From NCBI RefSeq assembly GCF_025118155.1, contig NW_026251406.1, forward strand, positions 131,501 to 195,500: a stretch of DNA of 64,000 nucleotides, in the 5' to 3' direction. A program made the translations under genes and the position numbers. Of the stretch, positions 22,558 to 38,735 are shown piece by piece. This DNA is from Cokeromyces recurvatus. Lineage: Eukaryota > Mucoromycota > Mucoromycetes > Mucorales > Mucoraceae. Each line of letters starts with the position of its first letter. Within the stretch, counting starts at the first letter, position 1. Under the pieces are notes generated by a model, which made no database searches, was not told the origin of the DNA, and saw nothing but the letters and a program-made list of their open reading frames with translations.

Positions 22558-22817
22558 ACAGAGAGAAAGGGCTAGTTATTAAGATTTACAAAGTATATAC
22601 ATATTTTTTTTTCCTTTAAAAAAATTGCTAATTGATCTTTGAGGAGATAGAGAAAGAAGCCGCTATTTGTTACTGTGGGACAAAGGAAATTGTCCGTGCT
22701 TATATATTGTATTCCATCACCAGATCTTACTCTCTAAAAAAAAATAAAATAAAATAAAAGCGCATTCACATTCTATCTCTCTCTCTCTTTTTTTTTCCCC
22801 CTTTATAATTCTATATT
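20327..22817. other. Divergent intergenic region, gene desert
   Basis: About 2.5 kb of A/T-rich DNA between PDI1 (-) and the prolidase gene (+). T40 (21466-21505) and A30 (22526-22555) runs are present. I see no coding frame, tRNA or element signature. The last ~100 bp before 22818 are CT-rich, as before many fungal starts. Confidence 0.55.
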
Positions 22818-24590
22818 ATGGCACCTCATCCAGTTAATATTATACCAAAACAACATCATTACATTAATGAACACTTCATTCCTACAAAACAACATTGTCT
22901 TAAAGTTAAAAAATTATTACTTGATCAAGCCCATCTTGATTCATCATCCGTCATTTACATGAAAGGGAACACTGAAATGACAAGAGACAACACTGATATT
23001 GACTTGGAGTTTCGACAAGAAAGTAATTTTTTTTACTTAACAGGCAAGTTTTTTTTTTTAATATGAATATAGTGTACCTTTTCTTTTTTAACTGACTTTC
23101 ATATTTATTTATTAGGCGTAGATGAACCTGGCTTTCAACTTATTTTTCATTTAGAATCAGAACAACTCTATCTTATTGCACCCAACATAGCACAAACTGA
23201 TATCTTTTGGAAAGGACCCAGCCATGACAGCCAAGACTTATTGAAACGTTACGACGTAGATAAGATCATAACGGAACCTGACCTCCCCCTTTTATTTAGT
23301 AATCTACAACCCACACGACTTTACTTGTTCGATAACACGATTCAGACACTTGCATGGATGAGGGTGACTGAAGATTGCATCATAGATTATCAATCATTAT
23401 CACTTGCATTAAATGAAGCACGTCTTATCAAGTTCCCCTGGGAGGTGAACATGTTGAGGGACGTCATGAGAGCATCATCGGAAGCCCATATTAGGGTGAT
23501 TCAACAATGTCGTCCAGAGATGCGGGAGGCCTATCTGGCAGCCGTCTTTCAATGGGCCTGTGCTGCTCATCAACATGAGGTCTATCGTCAGGCTTATCTG
23601 CCCATCATTGCCTCGGGCCCCCGCATAGCTACCTTGCATTATTCTAAAAACAATCATATCATTCGTCAAAATCAACTCGTCTTGGTTGATGCCGGTGGTG
23701 AAAAGTGCTGTTATGGCAGCGATATCACTCGTACCTTCCCCGCAAATGGTCTTTTCTCCAAGGAAGCTCGCATTATTTATGAAATTGTTCTAAAGATGCA
23801 GGAGGTATATAACTAAAAAAAAAAAATAAAAAAAAATGAACGAAACGAATTGTATACAGTTAATTAATTAATTTACTTTTATGATAGAGCATTTTAGTAG
23901 AATTGAAACCAGGCGTATTTTGGACAGATATGGAAAGATTAGCTATCAGTGTGTTGTGTCATGAGTTGATCAAAATTGGGATTTTAGTAGGAGAAGAAGA
24001 GGAATTGATTCAAAGACGTGTGCCTAGTGCATTTTATTACCATGGTAAATTAAAATGAATAAATAAATAAATAAAAAATTGAATCTATTTACTAAACATC
24101 CTGCACTCCTCTTCTTTTCCCACCTCCCTAAATATACAGGACTCGGGCATTCGGTTGGTTTAGATGTTCATGATGTAGGAGGGTAAAATAGTGTTATTAA
24201 CAAAAAATAAAATAAAAACAAACAAACATAATATTTAATAACTAGTCTTAATATAGAAAAGATGATTCTACAGATGAAGACGAAGAAAAGGAGTTTCTCA
24301 AAAATCGACCCCTCGAGGCCAACATGGTTCTGACAGTTGAACCGGGTCTTTATTTTAATGATACGATGTTATCCATCTGGACAGAATTTCCGGGGTATCA
24401 AAATTATTTTGATCTCAATGTGTTGGCCAAGTACCGAGAAGTAGGTGGGGTCCGAATTGAGGATACGATTGTAATTACACAAAACGGATATGAAAATCTG
24501 ACACTTGTGCCAAAAACTATAGAGGCCATTGAAGAACTCATGCAAGCTACTAAACAACACCCATCATCATCATCATTATCATTATCATAA
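22818..24590 (+). CDS. Xaa-Pro dipeptidase (prolidase, M24B)
   Basis: Five exons: 22818-23043, 23116-23804, 23888-24044, 24140-24182 and 24257-24590; 1449 nt, 482 residues. The N-terminal aminopeptidase-P-like domain (MKGNTEMTRDNTD, FRQESNFFYLTG) precedes the pita-bread catalytic domain. Metal ligands are recognisable: LVDAGGE (Asp), YGSDITRTFP (Asp), GLGHSVGLDVHD (His), LTVEPGLYF (Glu) and VRIEDTIVI (Glu). It hydrolyses X-Pro dipeptides, normally in the cytosol, with Mn2+. Intron 1 begins with GC (ACAG|GCAAGT) rather than GT; using the nearby GT breaks the frame. A Ser-rich stretch ends the protein. Confidence 0.9.
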
Positions 24591-24650
24591 AAAAAACACA
24601 TAATAGAAAAAATGTAATAATAATTATAATATTCATATAAATATTAGCGC

Positions 24651-24698
24651 ACGTATGTATGTATGTATGTATGTACGTATGTACGTACGCACGTGCGT
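24651..24698. repeat. GTAT/ACGT microsatellite
   Basis: Tetranucleotide run decaying from (GTAT)n into alternating ACGT-rich units just after the prolidase stop. Confidence 0.85.
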
Positions 24699-24979
24699 GA
24701 CATAAAGTAGATAAAAAAAAACGTACGATTTGCTTTAACATATACATACACACATATATTTATAAAAAAAAAGCTTACATTTACCTTTTCCTTTTCTTTT
24801 TTTAAAAGGAAAAAATTATTCTAAAATAATATTATGATTTTCCATCCTGTTTTTCAATACTATTTAATTTCCAGCAAGTGACTTCTACATAATGTTAATA
24901 ATGTAACACAAAGTACCGGTTTCTGAAATACACTTGCCACTTTTTAATCAATTTTGAAAAAAAAAAAAAAAAAAATCTG

Positions 24980-25082
24980 AAAGGGCAGTTTTGATTTTTC
25001 CAAAGGAAGGTTTTTTTTTTTGGTCTCAAAGGGCAGTTTTGATTTTTCCAAAGGGAGGTTTTTTTTTGGTCTCAAAGGGCAG
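24980..25082. repeat. 46-48 bp direct tandem repeat, 2.2 copies
   Basis: Two copies (24980-25027 and 25028-25073) and the first 9 bp of a third. Each copy starts aaagggcagttttgattttt and ends in a T run plus ggtctc. They differ mainly in T-run length and one A/G change. Confidence 0.85.
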
Positions 25083-28045
25083 ATATTATTCTTTTTTTAA
25101 CAAAGTTAAATGGATAACATGCCTTTTTTTTTCTTTTATCTTCTTTTTTATGAGTGTGGGCAGAGAGAGAGAGAGGGGGGGGGAAATTGTTAATGATGCA
25201 GTAGAATGAATAAATAGAAAGAAGAAATAAACTCCCTTTCCATTTAGAAACGTTAACACCTGCCTTAGGTTTTAACTGAGAAAAGCAGCAAAATTCAGAG
25301 CCAAAGTCAACTGACGAAAGTTTAGATGCTAGCTAACTGAAATGAAGGAAATGATTGTCAAAGAAGAAGAAAAAAAAAGTAAACATTATAAAAACTACTC
25401 CTATAATCAAAAGCTACTTTTTTATTTTTTATTTTCTACTATTACAGCAGGATAAAATTGTTTAATGCTGCTAAAATCTGAGAAACTTAAAGAGGACAAA
25501 GATTGGAACATCTTTGGAAAGAAAAAAAGGAAAAAGAGAAAAGAAAAAAAAAACCACTCACTACCCAAGCTCCTAGGAATGATCCACGGGGGATTGAAAG
25601 TGAAGTGAAACAGATATGAATATTACCTTGAAAACTGTATTTTTCATTGGTGAATCAGGCTTCGATATCAATATCAGACCTACAGGAGGATATGTCTATT
25701 AAGGACACACCAAACATGGTTGTAGTGAGAGCAGTATCACGTGCAGTTTCGGGTGCAATTTCAGCAAAAATATATCATGTTAATGTGGAGCTTCGGAATC
25801 CTTAAGAGCACTCATCAAAAAAGGATAAAAAGTGATATTCGCAATTCCAAAAAAAAAAAAGCGTCATTTAAACCAAAGAAGTCTACCTCCGAAGGTACCG
25901 TTACAGGCCATTAAATATGAATTTTATTCCAAAAAAAAAGGATAAAATGTCAAGTTTGCACGTAATATAATAATAAAATAAGCATAATCATCTCATAATG
26001 TTGCTTTTGCCATGTACAAAAATAAAGTTAAAAGTTAAAGTTAAATTAAAATATTCATATACAGCACTAATAAACAATTCTCTGAACCCAAATTTAAGGT
26101 ACCATTAATAATTATAATTCAGCTGGCTGTTAGATTAAATATAAATAATTATCGATACATACATAAAATATATTATCGTATATAACAAAATCAAGATGAG
26201 TTTGTAATAAGCATGTATCCATTATTATGACTATTTGTGTATGTATAGCATACATTGGACTGATTACCTAATAATAGATAATCCCAGTGTACGAACTAAT
26301 ATAGAGTAAATATACAACTTGGGACGTATAAGTCGTTAATAAGACAATCATATAAAAAAAAGTATAAATGACAAACATTATCATATATACAATTTTCTTT
26401 TTTTACCTCAATTAGTTTTAACTAATATCATTTTTTTTTTTTTTGCTTTAGTTTTAATAAAAGTAGTAATAAGTCTTACGCATTTTACCTCTCTCTATTT
26501 CTATTATTTCTCTTTATTAAGCCAAGTATCACAACTTTGTCACATCTTGATCTAGACATACTTTAGACATAATTCAGTTTAAAGACTCTTTGATCTATAG
26601 CTTTAATTTATGACTTTTTACCGTCAGTTTCAATAGTCTTACATTACTTGTTTTTTTTAAAAAAGGAATATATATATATATATAAATCCAAGTCAACATG
26701 AAAGGGAAAGTTGTAAGATTATAATAGTTCATCGTTTTTCTTTAGAACCACCCAATTTTTTTTTCCTTATTGTTATTAAATATGCCTCTTCAGATTCAAA
26801 TTTTGAGCAGTAAGAGTTCGATGGGGCTGAGGATGATTAGAGGTAATAAATATCATGGTTGTAAGGTTTTGTAGCTTAATTGAATAAGATAAATAGAATA
26901 TACAGTGCACTTTTATATTATAATTCTGTCTATACACATATTTACTCTTGTATAGAAAAATAATTAATAAAAGTCCTGCATCTAAAAATATATATCTTAT
27001 TCTGCTGAATATAAATTTATATACATATATAAAAAAAAAATAACTTTGTAAGTCAAGCCGGGGTAAACTAAGAATAATGCAAGTACGCGTAATAATTGAT
27101 TTTCAGATAACTATATGTCTATATGATCTCAGTATTTAAGAAAAAAAGAACCAGTTTAGGGCTTGTCATTTTATTACATATACACCATTTTGTTATGACT
27201 TTTCCCCCCAACTCATTATAAGATAGAATGACTATTTCAGCAATTTGTAAAATATCAATAAGAATTTTCTTGGTGGAAATCTTTAACAAACAGTTGAACA
27301 TACGCAGAATGAGTCATTATACTATGTCTCGTTCACCAACTCTATCCATGGATCTTTATTCTCTGGCTATCTATGCACCCTATTGAATGTAGTCATCCTT
27401 TTTATTTTCAATGATGTTTAGGATGACCACCTGATGGTGGGGAAACATTAAATTTGCTCATATCAATAATATACAATCACAAAAACACATATCATGCAAT
27501 ACCATTTACTTGCATTCTTATTGACACGTTCTTGTTACTAGAGCCCATTTCATCTGCTATCGTAAATATGCTACTGAAGTAACCTCTTAAACCATCCACT
27601 TTCTAAGCTAGCATTATACTTGCGGGGAGGGGGGGGGAGGGAGGGACAGGAAAAAAAAAACTCATAAGACACTTTTACAGCGAATATTACAACTTATTCA
27701 TCCGATTCGAAATATAGTATGATTGTGAGGCCACAGTCTGCCACAATCTCCCATCAAATATATATTTTTTTTTTAATTATAACCTTTGATTACCTTATTT
27801 TTGTTGATCGTGACAAACTTACTTTTTATAATATCTTAAGTTCGCGATCACTACACTGTATAGAATAGTCAAAATGTTGACAAAGTTAATTGTTGAATAT
27901 TTACTCTAATCGCGAGAAGACACTTTAGTCAATATATATTAAATTGCAGCATAACTGCTGGACTTGGAGTTCATGCAGCGTATAATTAGCTATTGCTTGT
28001 CAACACTTAAAATGCACTCATAAAAAAAACCCGGACCATTTCCTC

Positions 28046-28088
<43 letters not shown>

Positions 28089-28981
28089 AGACGCGTTATA
28101 GACATGAGGAAAATATGAATTATGGATTTAGTACTACCTAACAAAAAAATTGAATTTAAAACGTAAATCAATGTATTCTCCTTTTTCCTAAAAACGGAAA
28201 TTATGGCAGAAAACTTTTTTTTTCTTTTTTTTAATATTAAAAAAAAAAAAAAGATGGATCAACATAATTGATAAAGAAAGATCATATCATAATTTAGACA
28301 TAAATCCCGAAATATATAACTGTTAAAATATCATTTTTTTTTGCCTTTAATATCTGTGTATTTATTTATGTTATATTGCAAATAGAAATAATAACCAAGT
28401 AAATAAAATAAAACTGTATATAATATCTTGTTCTTGTGTGTAAATGATTTTCTTTCAAACTATATGATACAGCTCACATCTTTTTTTTTTTTTTTGTGGA
28501 TAAAAAAAATAAATGAATTAAATCTGGCATTAAAAATAAAATCGTGCCACAATTGACTTTTAAAAAAAAAAAAAAAAAGAAAAAGTTTATTTTTAGCGGA
28601 TTTTTAATTAATTTTTTTTTTTTTTTGGATCAGGGAAAAAGTATATTAGGTAATATATAATGATTTGAACCAAAAAAGGATATAACCCGATATTATCAAT
28701 TACTACTATGCAGTATCGTAGATCCGCCTTTTAGCCTTTTTTTTTTTGGCAAGTTGGTTATTTATTCTCTGATTGTAAAAGGCAATAAAATAAAATAAAC
28801 AGACTTTAATTATCATTCAAACAAAATATCGTATTTACTATTATACAAATTTTTATTTATTTATTTATTTATGTTTTGATTAAAGAAAAAAAAACTAAAA
28901 ATATACATGATTTACAATAAAATTACTAGAAAATAAAAAAAAAAAAGGTGGAGGGGGGGAAAAGTTGAGTGCAAATGTTAT
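25083..28981. other. Gene-poor region between prolidase and ERG1
   Basis: About 3.9 kb in which the only recognisable content is the transposase relic at 25612-25911. A40 lies at 28047-28086 and a G-rich block (ggggaggggggggg) near 27620. No other coding signal found on either strand. Confidence 0.55.
25612..25911 (+). mobile_element. Tc1/mariner-like DDE transposase relic
   Basis: Plus-strand fragment readable only by changing frame several times: YEYYLENCIF, FIGESGFDINIRPTGGY, then VVVRAVSRAVSGAISA, VNVELRNP, and KRIKSDIRNSK to EGTVTGH. The order (aromatic-rich strand, [D/E]-x-GF, 'GAIS', 'GTVTGH') matches the middle of Tc1-like transposases I associate with Mucorales genomes. The first catalytic Asp region reads GESGF instead of DE-SGF. 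The second catalytic Asp and the Pro-Asp-Leu-Asn region are not found downstream. No terminal inverted repeats identified. Confidence 0.6.
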
Positions 28982-32231
<3,250 letters not shown>

Positions 32232-35200
32232 ATGTTCTGGCGATTTGGATTTAATAGTTCAACTTTAGATAGTTTACTAGACAAAGATGATGTAACTTTA
32301 GAGGATATCTTGGAGGAAGAGGATATACTTCAAGAAGCTAAAACAATGAATCCAAAGCTTGTTAACTTGTAAAATAACGCGTTTTATTATGCATACGAAA
32401 TTACTAAAAGAAAAAAAAACCCTCCCCCCACACACACGCACACATATATACATCTATTATTACTTTATATAGTTTGAGTAAACCTGAAATCATAAAGGCA
32501 TTATTAAATTACATTGTTTCTAATGACTTGGAGGAAAATAAACGATTCAAGTAAGATTTCCCTGAAAGTTTCCCCCCTCTCCCATTCACATTATATACTT
32601 ATGTGTGTATGTATGTATGTGTGTGTTTTAAAATAGGTATCCATTTCTTGCAAGTGAAATTATAGCTTGTGAAATTCAATCCATCATTGAAGCCATTGTT
32701 ATTGAACATAAACAAGATCTTTTAGTTCCTTTTTGGTCTTATCTTGACCAACCCTCAACAACTGAAGGACTTGACTCTTTACAAGCCTCTTACTTTTGTA
32801 AAACAATTGGAGTTTTGTTATCAAAATATCCAAGTGAGGTAATTAAAAAAAAAATGTTGACTTTATGTTTACATTATTACTAATAAGTTTTTTATTTTCT
32901 TTTTCCAGCTAATGACATTCATTCAATCTGATTCTGAGAATTTAAATAAAATTTTATCTCATTTACAAACCTCAGCTATTATGGATTTGTTGTTAACCTT
33001 GATTCGAATGGAAGAATTACCTGAAGGAAAAGGAGTTGTTAAGGTATAAACATATCTTTCTTTGAAATGGATACTATTATTGACTCCACATAATTTAATT
33101 TAGTGGCTAAGTGAGCATGGGTTATTAGTAAATTTAGTGGATAGATTAAACCCCTATCTTGATACTGAAGTAAAAAAAAAAAAAAAAAACAAAGATAGAC
33201 TACTGATACCATGATAAAAAGCACTAAATCTTGGATATTTGTTTAGGAACATTCTATTGCTCAACAATGTATATGCGATATTATTCGCTTGTCACAAACC
33301 AGTTTACCTGAATCACAAAGTATTGGAAATAATGATTTAATTATGGAGCTAAAAAGGTATTATTATTGGATACAAATAAAATAACTCTTACTGAAAAAAA
33401 ACCAAATAGTGAAGCTATAATGCAAAAATTAGCAAATTTCATGTTGGATCCTAATGCCCCTAATGCTACCTCAACACTCATCAATGGGGTCTCTATTATT
33501 ATTGACTTGATTCGTCATAATAATAGTGACTTGGAAAATGACCCATCTATGACAGCTGCACTTTATGATTATCAATTAACCAACATACCACGTAGTACTG
33601 TTTCATTAGGAGAGATGTTAAAAGTCATGGCAAATCATATATCTGATTTTACTCACCTCTTATTAAAGCCACGATCTGTTCATGGTACTATGCAAACAAC
33701 ATTAGGTGAACTTGAACCTTTAGGCTTTGAACGGCTCAAGATTTGTGAACTCTTTGCAGAACTCTTACATTGTTCCAATATGTCTAACTTGAACGAAATA
33801 CATTATGAACAATATACACCAAATCAACAAGAACAACAACAAGATGATCATTTATCAGTTGGAGATTATCTTAAATCTAAATTTGTAGAGAATAGAGCAA
33901 TGCCAATTTGTATTGTAAAGTATATACAAATAAAATGAAAATAATAAACGTAACTAACAAGCAAATTCCCTTTATAGGATTTATTTTTTGCTTTTCCATG
34001 GAACAACTTTTTACATTACGTAATCTATGATATGCTACATCAAGTCTTTAATGGACGTATGGATATTGGGTTAAATCGTCATTTAGCTATTTCTATTCTA
34101 AAAGATGGACAATTAACAGAAAAAATAATCGCTGCACAAAAATCGAATGATGAAGCATGGTAAAAGAAAGAAAGAGAAAAATGAAAGCCATCCTATTTCT
34201 AATATGTCTACTTCTTTAGTGCAAAACCAAAAGGAATGAGAGCTGGTTATATGGGACATTTAACATTTATTTCGGATGAAATTATAAAGTTATTTGAAGG
34301 GTATCCTGAAACAATTGTCCAAGTCATTAAAGATGATATTGATATGGAAGGATGGAATCATTATTGTCAAAATGAACTTAAAGATACCAAAGAAAGAGAT
34401 CAGTTACCATTAGGTGGATTACGTCCAAACAATGAAGATGATTTGCAACATAGTGAAGATGAAGAAGATGAGGAAGAAGATGAAGAAGATGTAGCTATGA
34501 ATGGTTTGATAGAAAACAACACAGCTGCTAGTCAATATTCAAGGTTTTTAGCTCAACGAGGAGGAGAAGAAGGTCATTTTGATGATAATGAAGAAGACAC
34601 AAATCACTGGATAGCGTAAGAAGAAGAAAGAAAGAAAGAAAAAAAAAAAAAAGAAAACTAAAGAATTCAAAAATCTTATATTTATTTAGTGGTAGAGATG
34701 ATTTTACCAATAAATGTAATTCAATTCAAATTAATTTACATTCTTATGACGACGACGACGACGAAGAAGAAGAAGAATATAACAGTAATAATGAAGATGA
34801 AGAGGTAAAAAAGGACATGCATAAAAATAGACAAAAAGACCTTATGAATTACTTTTCGTTAGGATGCTCATTTTACACCAGATTGGACACGTAATTTTTC
34901 TAAATTTTCACAACCTACATCACTTCGTCGTATTCCTAGTCATAATAATGAACATCCTAAAGACATAGATGATGACAACAATGCTGTTGATGTTAATGAT
35001 GACGATGATGATTTTGATCATTTAGCTGATGCAGAAGAATTAGAAAGAAGAACATCACTTCGTTATAGAATTGCCTCGAGTAATAAAATACAAAATGATG
35101 ATGATGATGATGACTTTGGAGAATTTGAAAGTGCTACAGAAGATAATAACAGTCAACAATGGAATTTATTAACAGAAAATTTGGAACAATTAGATATAAA

Positions 35201-35300
35201 TCCGTTAACAGATGATGACGTTGTAAGGGCCATAAAGACAAAAGAGGAAAATGGACTGAAAGAGTATCAACATGATGAAGAACAAGAAGGAGAAGTCTAG
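32232..35300 (+). CDS. SAPS-domain protein (SIT4/PP6 phosphatase-associated)
   Basis: Eleven exons: 32232-32368, 32473-32550, 32637-32838, 32909-33043, 33104-33169, 33247-33356, 33410-33914, 33978-34159, 34220-34615, 34690-34804 and 34863-35300; 2364 nt, 787 residues. It starts MFWRFGFNSSTLDSLLDK, the SAPS opening, followed by FKYPFLASEIIACEIQSI, SYFCKTIGVLLSKYP and FAFPWNNFLHYVIYDM. The C-terminal half is very acidic (long Asp/Glu tracts in the last three exons). Such proteins are regulatory subunits of Sit4/PP6 in cell-cycle, TOR and stress signalling. Exon 7 ends at GTAAAGTA rather than the GTATAT three bases on; only the former keeps frame. Intron 6 is just 53 bp. Confidence 0.9.
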
Positions 35301-36724
35301 AAAGTAAAAAGAACCCTTTCCCTTCCCTCCCCCTCTCCTTTGTATAAACTTGAGTCTCTTTCTCTTTTCTTTTATTATTATTATTCTTATTTAATATTGT
35401 ATTCCTTCGTAATAAATATAACATGATAGCACATTTCTACTTCGTCATAATGTGATACGATATTTTTTTTTTTTTTTTCAGGGACAACAACAATTAAGTT
35501 TTGTGTAACATAATTGACAATAGAGAGTATGATGTAATCGATTCTATCTCATCGCAATTGAGTCATGAAATAGGACGACTAGACCTTTCTCAATTCATTT
35601 TGTCCTGGACTATCATGATTGGACAATCAAGTTTAATCACTGTCTTTTTATTCAAACTCCGATAAAAAGAAAAGAGAGGACTGGACATCAAAGAAGAGAC
35701 TTTTAACTTGTTAATGATAATTCATAAAGGATGATTCGATGGCGACTACTAAATCCCCCTTTTTTCTCTAAGCTTGCAGTCATTCTTGTATGAATACTTG
35801 TTATGCATAAAAATAATCGATGTTTTACAATTATATATGTATGGTTGCTCATAGTATCTGAACTGTCAATTTCATATTTGTACATCAATAGTGAAAATAT
35901 ATTTTCTTATTTGTTTGAATTAATTATTTCTACTGCAGTCCGTGAATCCGTCCAAAAAAAAAAAAAAAAAAATCATAATTGTAAAATGCTTAAGTAAAAG
36001 TGTATCCACTCAAACCAAGCCAGTATTGGAAAACAATTCTTTCTATATAACAATAAGAAGAAAGGAACAAGATAAACCTCCCCTCCCCTTAAAAAAAAAT
36101 GAAGTTAAGATGGATGCAACTACCGCTTATATTGTAAAATTCATGAATTATATTATATCAGCAGGAAAAAAAATAAAAATAAAAACAGGACGTCTATATT
36201 GCCATGGATTGGATTCATCACTTGCACTTTTGCTGCTAAAGATGTAAAGTAGCGCAGTTACAAGCCTTTATGTATTCTACCGTCTTATTTGTCCTCTTTT
36301 TAAATTTTATTAAAGAATGCTGATCAAAAGTTCAAGTCGTACATGAAGTAACATTCTTTGACAGAGAAGGGCCAATTGAAGTTAATGAGAGCGGCTGCTT
36401 GTAAGATTGCCTCAGTATAGCAATTCCCAGGGGGGGGAGGGAGATGTATTCAGGTCATTCAATAAGTTGCTCAGCTAAAGACTATTTTCTTTTCTGAATA
36501 TCGGTTCAAGAGAATCTATTTTCTAATAATGATGACCTGGAAAAACCAAAAAAAAATATATTGTACCTGAAAATAAATAATTTGTTCACAAAAAAAAAAA
36601 AAAAAATCATCCGAACAACTTGAACTCAAAATATTGCATCATAAAAGAAAGCACATACATACATTTTCAAGCCCAATTAAAATTATTACACAAAATCTAA
36701 AAAAAAAGTTAAGAATAGACAGGA
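35301..36724. other. Intergenic, no gene confidently seen
   Basis: About 1.4 kb. An open frame near 36110-36247 (ATAYIVKFMNYI, LYCHGLDSSLALLLL) has no recognised relative and ends abruptly. It could be eroded coding DNA, but nothing supports a gene. Confidence 0.45.
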
Positions 36725-37396
36725 ATGATGACCGCTGCCGCAGAAAGTATATAATAGCTTTATTCCTCCTTCCTTCCTTCCTTCTTTTTTTTTTTATTTA
36801 TTTAGTTTCTTTTATTTCGGTCATACTTGTATATAAACATGAATAAAAAAGGTGATAAATAACTTTTTTTTTCTCTCTTACGAATGATAATAATAGACTA
36901 AATTACATATTCATAACAGATCAAAAATCAAACTCCTGTAAACATAGTTTTTCTCCTGAAATTAAAATCATATCAGGAACAGCCATGCGACATTACAATG
37001 TAAGTTCATAAAAAAAAAACATAGATATTAATTTTGATTTATTCACGCTTCTATACACATAGGTTGACACTTTATTCATTATAAATAATAAACTTAAAGG
37101 GAAAAGTAAAAGCAATCAAAATGACTCTAAAAAACGACAGGATTTTCTTGAAAGAAACAGAAAAGGTAGTGGTCATCATTATCTTTAATAAAATAAATAA
37201 TACTCAATTTTTATCTTTAACAGCTGCATTAAAATGCCGTCAAAGAAAGAAACAGTGGATGTCTGATTTAGAAGATCAAGTTGAATTTTTATCGAATGAT
37301 AATGAAAAACTTGAATTAGAGGCAGATGCTTTACGTAAGGAAATTAATGAATTAAAATTTCTCTTGGTGACGCATAAGCATTGCTCGATTATATGA
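36725..37396 (+). CDS. bZIP transcription factor, ATF/CREB-type, small
   Basis: Four exons: 36725-36746, 36920-36999, 37063-37165 and 37224-37396; 378 nt, 125 residues. The bZIP is unmistakable. The basic region is split by intron 3 (RQDFLERNRK + AALKCRQRKKQW) and is followed by leucine heptads (LEDQVEFLSNDNEKLELEA, ALRKEINELKFLL). The closing THKHC motif resembles the AHKDC end of Atf1/Pcr1-type factors. Exons 3 and 4 are certain. Exon 2 and especially the 22-nt first exon (MMTAAAE) are inferred because they splice in frame; a longer upstream N terminus is possible. Likely a stress- or mating-related DNA-binding partner that dimerises with a larger ATF. Confidence 0.72.
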
Positions 37397-37958
37397 ATTA
37401 CATAGTCATTATAAACATCTATTTTACGCTTATTTCAACACACACACACATATATACACACATATATACTTGTGGATTTCTAAGAAAATGCCAAGAGTAT
37501 ATATGCATACATTTATACATACATACATACATACATACATTTATTATATTAAAAAAGAATTTTATAAAAAACTGTTATTATAAATCAAGAAGGAAACACA
37601 ATCTACATTGTTTGTAGATCTTTCTATGTTTTAAAAGAGATAAATTCTATTATATATTCATCTTATACGCTTATTTATGAAGAATTGGGTTCCTTTGTAA
37701 TTAAATTAGAGAGGAAGGAGGGGGGGGGAGGAGGACACCTTTATATTTAACTTTGCTTAATCATAAAAGAAAAAAAAAAGGGGGGGAAGTAAGTTCTTTA
37801 TATGATTCTATATAGAAATTAAAGAACACATATTTACAAACACATACACACACACATATATATATATAAATATATGTATTTATACACATATAAAACAATG
37901 AAGATCATCATTTCTTCTTCTTTGTTTTTTTTTTCTTATTATTTTTTTTATATTATAA
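37397..37958. other. Intergenic with CA/TA microsatellites
   Basis: Short (CA)n, (CATA)n and (AT)n tracts around 37440-37545 and 37840-37870, and G-runs near 37722 and 37781. No gene seen. Confidence 0.55.
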
Positions 37959-38693
37959 ATGCTTTATTCACAAATTATTAATGTATTACCACATAGAATT
38001 TTAACAAGTTTATGGACAAAGCAAGAAACTCGAATTTCGGTAAAATAATGTTATGAATATATGCACATAGTTATAGACTTTAATGTTAACAATCATATAG
38101 CTTTCACACCTCATAAACTATGATAATAAAAAGTAAGATTATATACTATATTCATGTTAAATGAGTAAAGACTTATTCATATATATATATATATGATAGT
38201 GAACAACCTGCAGCTATAACATCTAATTTCCTATGTAATGAATTACCTATTCGATATACACATATATTACGTTTATTATCTACATTATCACCAGAGACAT
38301 TAAAGTCACCCATTATTCGACATGTAGCGCATAATTATTTACGCGATATTTGTACTTTATTACATCCTTCTTTAAAAGAAACTTCACCTAAAGCATTTAT
38401 CAATGTTTTAACTGATTTACGTCAACGTCAATCTATTAATCTTATTCGACTTAAATATGCTCTTTTATCATCATCCTTTTCTTCTACCACGAATACTATT
38501 CAACTCTTAGAGAATTTGAATACAATTGGCACTGGTATTTATCTTTTACTTGGTAAGTAACACACTCTTCTTTTACCTCCTCTCCTCTTTTCCTTCCCCC
38601 CCCCGAATTTTTTTTTTCTTTTCCATCCCCCTCCCTAACATGAACCCTTCTCTACTATTACTCCTTCCCGCCCGCCCCTTGCAATTATTCTTG

Positions 38694-38735
<42 letters not shown>

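Noticed and set aside
24550..24753. Minus-strand frame with repeated YIHT units
   Set aside because: Direct translation of the GTAT/ACGT microsatellite, not a gene.
35942..36247. 101-codon plus-strand frame in the spacer upstream of the bZIP gene
   Set aside because: Begins in a poly-A tract, has no recognisable domain and no supporting splice partners.
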